From the NCBI GenBank assembly GCA_036386515.1, contig DASVVO010000026.1:11065-75064 (forward strand): DNA of 64,000 bases, in the 5' to 3' direction. Position 1 is the first letter of the stretch, and each line of letters starts with the position of its first letter. Positions 60,764-64,000 of the stretch are shown in pieces. The notes below the pieces were generated by a model. It saw only the letters and a program-made list of their open reading frames with translations. It ran no database searches and had not been told where the DNA came from. The translations under genes and the position numbers were made by a program. Source of the stretch: JAIVJZ01 sp036386515. GTDB taxonomy: Bacteria; Acidobacteriota; Blastocatellia; Pyrinomonadales; Pyrinomonadaceae.

Positions 60764-62089
60764 ATGCGACCGCAGGACGTGATACGGCGAAAACGGGAGG
60801 GCGGCGCGCTCTCCGCGGCAGAGATCGAGTTTTTCGTGCAGGGCGTGACGGGCGGTGAGTTCGCGGATTATCAGGCGGCCGCGCTCCTGATGGCGATCTA
60901 CTGCCGGGGGATGGACGAGGCCGAGCAGCGCACGCTCACCGGGGCGATGCTGCGTTCGGGCGAGACGCTCGACTTCTCCGACATCCCGCTGCCGAAAGCC
61001 GACAAGCATTCGACCGGCGGCGTCGGCGATAAAACTTCACTCGTGATCGCGCCGCTCGCCGCCTCGTGCGGCCTCGCCGTGCCGATGATTTCCGGCCGCG
61101 GCCTCGGCCACACCGGCGGCACGCTCGACAAACTCGAATCCATCCCCGGCTACCGCGTCAAACTCACGCTCGCGGAGTTTCGCCGCGTGCTCACGCGCTG
61201 CGGCTTCGCCATGATGGGACAGACGGCCGAGATCGCGCCCGCCGACCGCAAGCTCTACGCGCTCAGAGATGCGACGGCCACCGTCGAGACGATCCCGCTC
61301 ATCGTCGCCTCGATCATGTCGAAGAAACTGGCGGCGGGTTTGAACGCGCTCGCGCTCGACGTGAAGACCGGCACGGGCGCGTTCATGCGCGAAGAGGCGC
61401 GCGCACGCGCGCTGGCGCACGCGCTCGTCAGCATCGGAAATTCTTACGGCGTGCGCACCGAAGCCCTGCTCACGGACATGAATCAACCTCTGGGTCGAGC
61501 CGTCGGCCACGCGCTCGAAGTTCAGGAGTGCATCGAGATTTTGCGCGGTGAGTCGCACGCGGGCGCGGAGCCGGTCATCGAACTCTCCGTCGAACTGACG
61601 GCGCGCATGGTCGCGCTCGCTCGTGTCGAGCCGACGATTGAGGCGGCGCGCGAGCGCGTGCGTCGCGCGCTCGACTCGGGCGCGGCCTTGGAATCTTTCC
61701 GGCGTAACGTCGAGGCGCAGGGCGGCGACCCGCGCGTGTGCGATGAACCGGCGCGTTTGCTTCAGACTTCGACCCTACGCGCGGTTAGGGTAGAATCCCC
61801 CCGCGCCGGATTCATCACCCACATCGAGGCCGCCGAAATCGGTTACGCCGTCTCGGGCATCGGCGGCGGCCGCACGCGCCTCGAAGACGAGATCGATTTT
61901 CAAATCGGCTTCATCGCGGATGCGAAACTCGGCGATCAAATAAGCGCGGGCGACGCGCTCGGCACACTCTACTGCCGCGACGACGCGCAAGGCCGGCAGG
62001 CGGGCGCGCGCATACTCGCGGCCTACACCGTCGGCGACGAAACGCCCGGCACGCCCGTGAAACTCATCAAGGAAGTAATCACCGCATGA
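60764..62089 (+). CDS. Pyrimidine-nucleoside (thymidine) phosphorylase
   Basis: A 441-residue member of the DeoA/Pdp family. Seen are KHSTGGVGDKTSLVIAPLA, MISGRGLGHTGGTLDKLESI and ALDVKTGTGAFM, all at the phosphate/base site. It splits pyrimidine nucleosides with phosphate. DeoA and Pdp cannot be separated by eye. Its TGA overlaps the ATG of the BMP lipoprotein gene, which is thought to bind nucleosides in this family, so the two form a salvage unit. Confidence 0.92.
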   Translation: MRPQDVIRRKREGGALSAAEIEFFVQGVTGGEFADYQAAALLMAIYCRGMDEAEQRTLTGAMLRSGETLDFSDIPLPKADKHSTGGVGDKTSLVIAPLAASCGLAVPMISGRGLGHTGGTLDKLESIPGYRVKLTLAEFRRVLTRCGFAMMGQTAEIAPADRKLYALRDATATVETIPLIVASIMSKKLAAGLNALALDVKTGTGAFMREEARARALAHALVSIGNSYGVRTEALLTDMNQPLGRAVGHALEVQECIEILRGESHAGAEPVIELSVELTARMVALARVEPTIEAARERVRRALDSGAALESFRRNVEAQGGDPRVCDEPARLLQTSTLRAVRVESPRAGFITHIEAAEIGYAVSGIGGGRTRLEDEIDFQIGFIADAKLGDQISAGDALGTLYCRDDAQGRQAGARILAAYTVGDETPGTPVKLIKEVITA

Positions 62090-63132
62090 AGTTTATTCGA
62101 ACGAGACTGCTCGCGCCGCTGTTGCTGTGCCTCGCCGCGCTCGTCTGCGCGTCGGCCTGCACGGGCGGGCGTAACGAGGCGGACGACCCGACGCGCGTGC
62201 GCGTCGGCATCGTCTTCGACATCGGCGGCAAAGACGACCGCTCGTTCAACGCGGCGGCCTTCGAGGGCGTCCGGCGCGCCGAACGCGAACTCGGCATCGT
62301 CCTGCGCGATGTCGAGCCGGGCAATCCCACGTCCATCGAACCCGCGATGCGCGCCTTCGCCGAGCGCGGCTACGATCTGGTGATCGGCGTCGGCTTCGCG
62401 CAAGCTCCGATCATGGAGATCGTGGCGAAGGATTACCCGAACGTCAACTTCGCCATCGTTGACGGCGTGAGCCAACTGCCGAACGTCGCCTCGCTCGTCT
62501 TCAAAGAGCATCAGGGGTCTTACCTCGTCGGCATGATCGCGGCGCGCACGTCGAAGACCGGCAAGCTCGGCTTCGTGGGCGGCATGGACATCCCGCTCAT
62601 ACACCGTTTCGCCACCGGCTACGAGGAAGGCGCGAAAGCCGTCAACCCGAACATCTCGGTCTATCGAAACTTCGTCGGCGTGACCGACAGCGCGTGGAAC
62701 AACCCCGGCAAGGGCAAGGAACTCGCGCTCTCGCAGATCGGCAAAGGCGCGGACGTGATCTTCACGGCGGCGGGCAACTCCGGCCTCGGCGCGTTCGACG
62801 CCGTGGAACAGGCGGGCAAGGGGGCGGACGGCCGCGCCACGCATTTCGTCATCGGCGTGGACTCGAACCAGAACATGGTCAAGCCCGGCTACGTTCTCAC
62901 CAGCATGGTCAAGCGCGTGGACAACGCCGTCTACGACATCATCAACGACGTAAAGAACAAACGCTTTCAGGGCGGCGTCCACGTCTTCGGACTCGACAAG
63001 GACGGCGTGGCCTTCTCGCTCGACGAGAACAACCAGCCGCTCATAGACCCGTCGATCTTGCAGGAAGTCGAAAGCGCGCGGCAGAAGATAATCCGTGGCG
63101 AGATTCAGGTGACGGACGCGATGGCGAAATAG
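62086..63132 (+). CDS. BMP-family substrate-binding lipoprotein (nucleoside uptake)
   Basis: A 348-residue BMP/PnrA-type binding protein. The signal peptide ends in a lipobox (ASAC at about 22-25), so it is lipid-anchored. Family phrases are VGIVFDIGGKDDRSFNAAAF, VGMIAARTSKTGKLGFVGGM and HFVIGVDSNQN. BMP proteins feed purine or pyrimidine nucleosides to ABC transporters. No permease or ATPase gene is in the remaining window. It is coupled by ATGA to the nucleoside phosphorylase gene. Confidence 0.92.
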   Translation: MKFIRTRLLAPLLLCLAALVCASACTGGRNEADDPTRVRVGIVFDIGGKDDRSFNAAAFEGVRRAERELGIVLRDVEPGNPTSIEPAMRAFAERGYDLVIGVGFAQAPIMEIVAKDYPNVNFAIVDGVSQLPNVASLVFKEHQGSYLVGMIAARTSKTGKLGFVGGMDIPLIHRFATGYEEGAKAVNPNISVYRNFVGVTDSAWNNPGKGKELALSQIGKGADVIFTAAGNSGLGAFDAVEQAGKGADGRATHFVIGVDSNQNMVKPGYVLTSMVKRVDNAVYDIINDVKNKRFQGGVHVFGLDKDGVAFSLDENNQPLIDPSILQEVESARQKIIRGEIQVTDAMAK

Positions 63133-63275
63133 TTTCGTGGCAGGCTTTGCACAAACTCGACCGCTTGCACAAAAACCAAAGCGCGTCCGAATGTGCCCGG
63201 CTCCAACCTCTGTTTTGTTATAAAGTCCGTCTGCGAGCCGGACATTAAAGCAGACTTTAACGAAGGCGGTGCGTG

Positions 63276-63443
63276 ATGTACCTTTCGATGTGCCTTTCAC
63301 TGACACAACTCTTCATGTTCTTTATAGTGTTGCCGTTTGCCTTTTTGGGCTTGTTCGCATGGGTGGCCTATCGCTGGGCATGCCGGCGATTAGCCCCGCA
63401 ACAGCCTTTAGACTATGAAAGCGAGCCAAACCCTTTGCAGTAA
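63276..63443 (+). CDS. Small membrane protein, 55 residues
   Basis: A short frame, starting MYLSMCLSLTQLFMFFIVLP, with a membrane helix at ~10-33 and a polar C-terminus (LDYESEPNPLQ). GAAGG lies about 13 bases upstream of the ATG. It is less GC-rich than its neighbours. There is no family assignment. It resembles the many single-helix small proteins and is likely real. Confidence 0.5.
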   Translation: MYLSMCLSLTQLFMFFIVLPFAFLGLFAWVAYRWACRRLAPQQPLDYESEPNPLQ

Positions 63444-63475
63444 TAATCATCAATTCAATCAACGGGAGCAACTAG

Positions 63476-63901
63476 ATGAAACGTAACGCAAATGCAGAAT
63501 GGCGCGGCGGACTCAAAGACGGCCGGGGCACGATCTCGACCGACAGCGGCGTCCTCGAAAACACACAGTATTCCTTCTCGACGCGTTTCGAGGACGGCAA
63601 GGGCACGAACCCCGAAGAACTGATCGCGGCGGCGCACGCCGGATGTTTTTCGATGGCGCTCTCCGGCCAACTCGGCAACGCCAGTCTCGTCGCCGAAAGC
63701 ATCAAGACCACGGCCGCCGTCAAACTGGAGAAGACCGACGCGGGCTTCACCATCACCGAAGTTCACTTGAGCGTCGCGGCGCGCGTGCCCGGCGCGAGTC
63801 AGGAACAGTTCGACACGGCGACGGCCAACGCGAAGGCCGGTTGTCCCGTCTCGCGCGTGCTCAACGCGAAGATCACTATGGAAGTGCGTCTGGAATCCTG
63901 A
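63476..63901 (+). CDS. OsmC/Ohr-family peroxidase
   Basis: A 141-residue OsmC-like protein. The two active cysteines are conserved, in AAHAGCFSMAL (C57) and NAKAGCPVSRVL (about C124). The family reduces organic hydroperoxides, usually with dihydrolipoamide or small thiols. The MKRNANAEWRGGLKDGRGTI start fits the OsmC subgroup. Unlike the ArsC-like protein, it uses Cys at both redox sites. Confidence 0.92.
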   Translation: MKRNANAEWRGGLKDGRGTISTDSGVLENTQYSFSTRFEDGKGTNPEELIAAAHAGCFSMALSGQLGNASLVAESIKTTAAVKLEKTDAGFTITEVHLSVAARVPGASQEQFDTATANAKAGCPVSRVLNAKITMEVRLES

Positions 63902-63912
63902 TTATGTCGAAC

Positions 63913-64000
63913 TTAACGCAGAGGCGCGGAGATCACGCGGAGGAACGCAGAGGCTCGAATGGCGATTAAGCCTTTGCGCTTCTCCGCGTGATCTCCGCGC
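63913..64000. repeat. Inverted repeat spacer, running to the window edge
   Basis: GCGGAGATCACGCGGAG (63926-63942) is perfectly complementary to 63982-63998. Flanking CGCAGAGG units resemble a degenerate tandem array. It follows osmC and may be its terminator. Confidence 0.8.

Overview
The window is about 64 kb of GC-rich, gene-dense bacterial chromosome. Gene order, the many asparagine-rich or low-complexity secreted proteins, and short-tandem-repeat spacers suggest an Acidobacteriota, most likely of the Blastocatellia/Pyrinomonadaceae type. That is an inference from style; no 16S rRNA gene is present.

Layout. 1-5.6 kb holds a class V PLP enzyme, an NADPH-dependent FMN reductase-like flavoprotein, and a GH43-like plus a GH1 glycosidase. 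A tRNA-Gly(CCC) follows with a clear promoter and a UUCG terminator. 6.1-8.8 kb holds a methyltransferase and an exported M28 peptidase. 8.9-10.2 kb is a small accessory patch: an excisionase-like HTH protein, a heptad-repeat coiled-coil protein and an orphan small gene behind a near-consensus promoter. 10.3-15.2 kb on the minus strand carries groES-groEL under a CIRCE operator, a Fis-type HTH protein, CvpA, PurC and a DinB-fold protein. 15.5-22.7 kb holds an orphan OmpR-type response regulator and two tandem paralogous membrane proteins with HEAT repeats. 22.8-29.3 kb holds a GH25 lysozyme, UvrB, a PIN toxin/antitoxin pair lodged behind uvrB, an FAD-linked oxidase and AroC. 29.3-35.4 kb holds a DUF1206 protein, an Sfp-type phosphopantetheinyl transferase, peptide deformylase, a REP-like palindrome cluster and a P5C dehydrogenase. 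35.5-45.3 kb holds Fmt, RsmB, a PASTA protein, Rpe, a BamD-like protein, a large TPR protein and a CAP-domain protein. 45.4-53.6 kb is the housekeeping string ispE, tRNA-Gln, prs, rplY, pth, rpsF, rpsR, rplI, dnaB, alr. 53.7-64 kb holds a TonB-type protein, an encapsulated-ferritin-like protein, an ArsC-family protein with an in-frame UGA, radA, a YacL-like PIN/TRAM protein, ispD, ispF, a pyrimidine nucleoside phosphorylase, a BMP-family lipoprotein and an OsmC-like protein.

Four things stand out. (1) The ArsC-family gene at 55111-55479 has TGA exactly at the catalytic Cys codon, with a UxxC motif and a plausible bacterial SECIS hairpin behind it, so it is probably a selenoprotein. (2) At least sixteen intergenic spacers are built the same way: 7-8 bp units in tandem, a short unique loop, then the same units inverted. 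The unit differs from site to site, and in places the array runs into coding sequence. (3) A toxin/antitoxin pair sits between two copies of the uvrB 3' end. (4) An encapsulated-ferritin-like gene lacks a neighbouring shell gene. Starts were moved inward from the longest open frame wherever homology or a ribosome-binding site argued for it; each case is noted.
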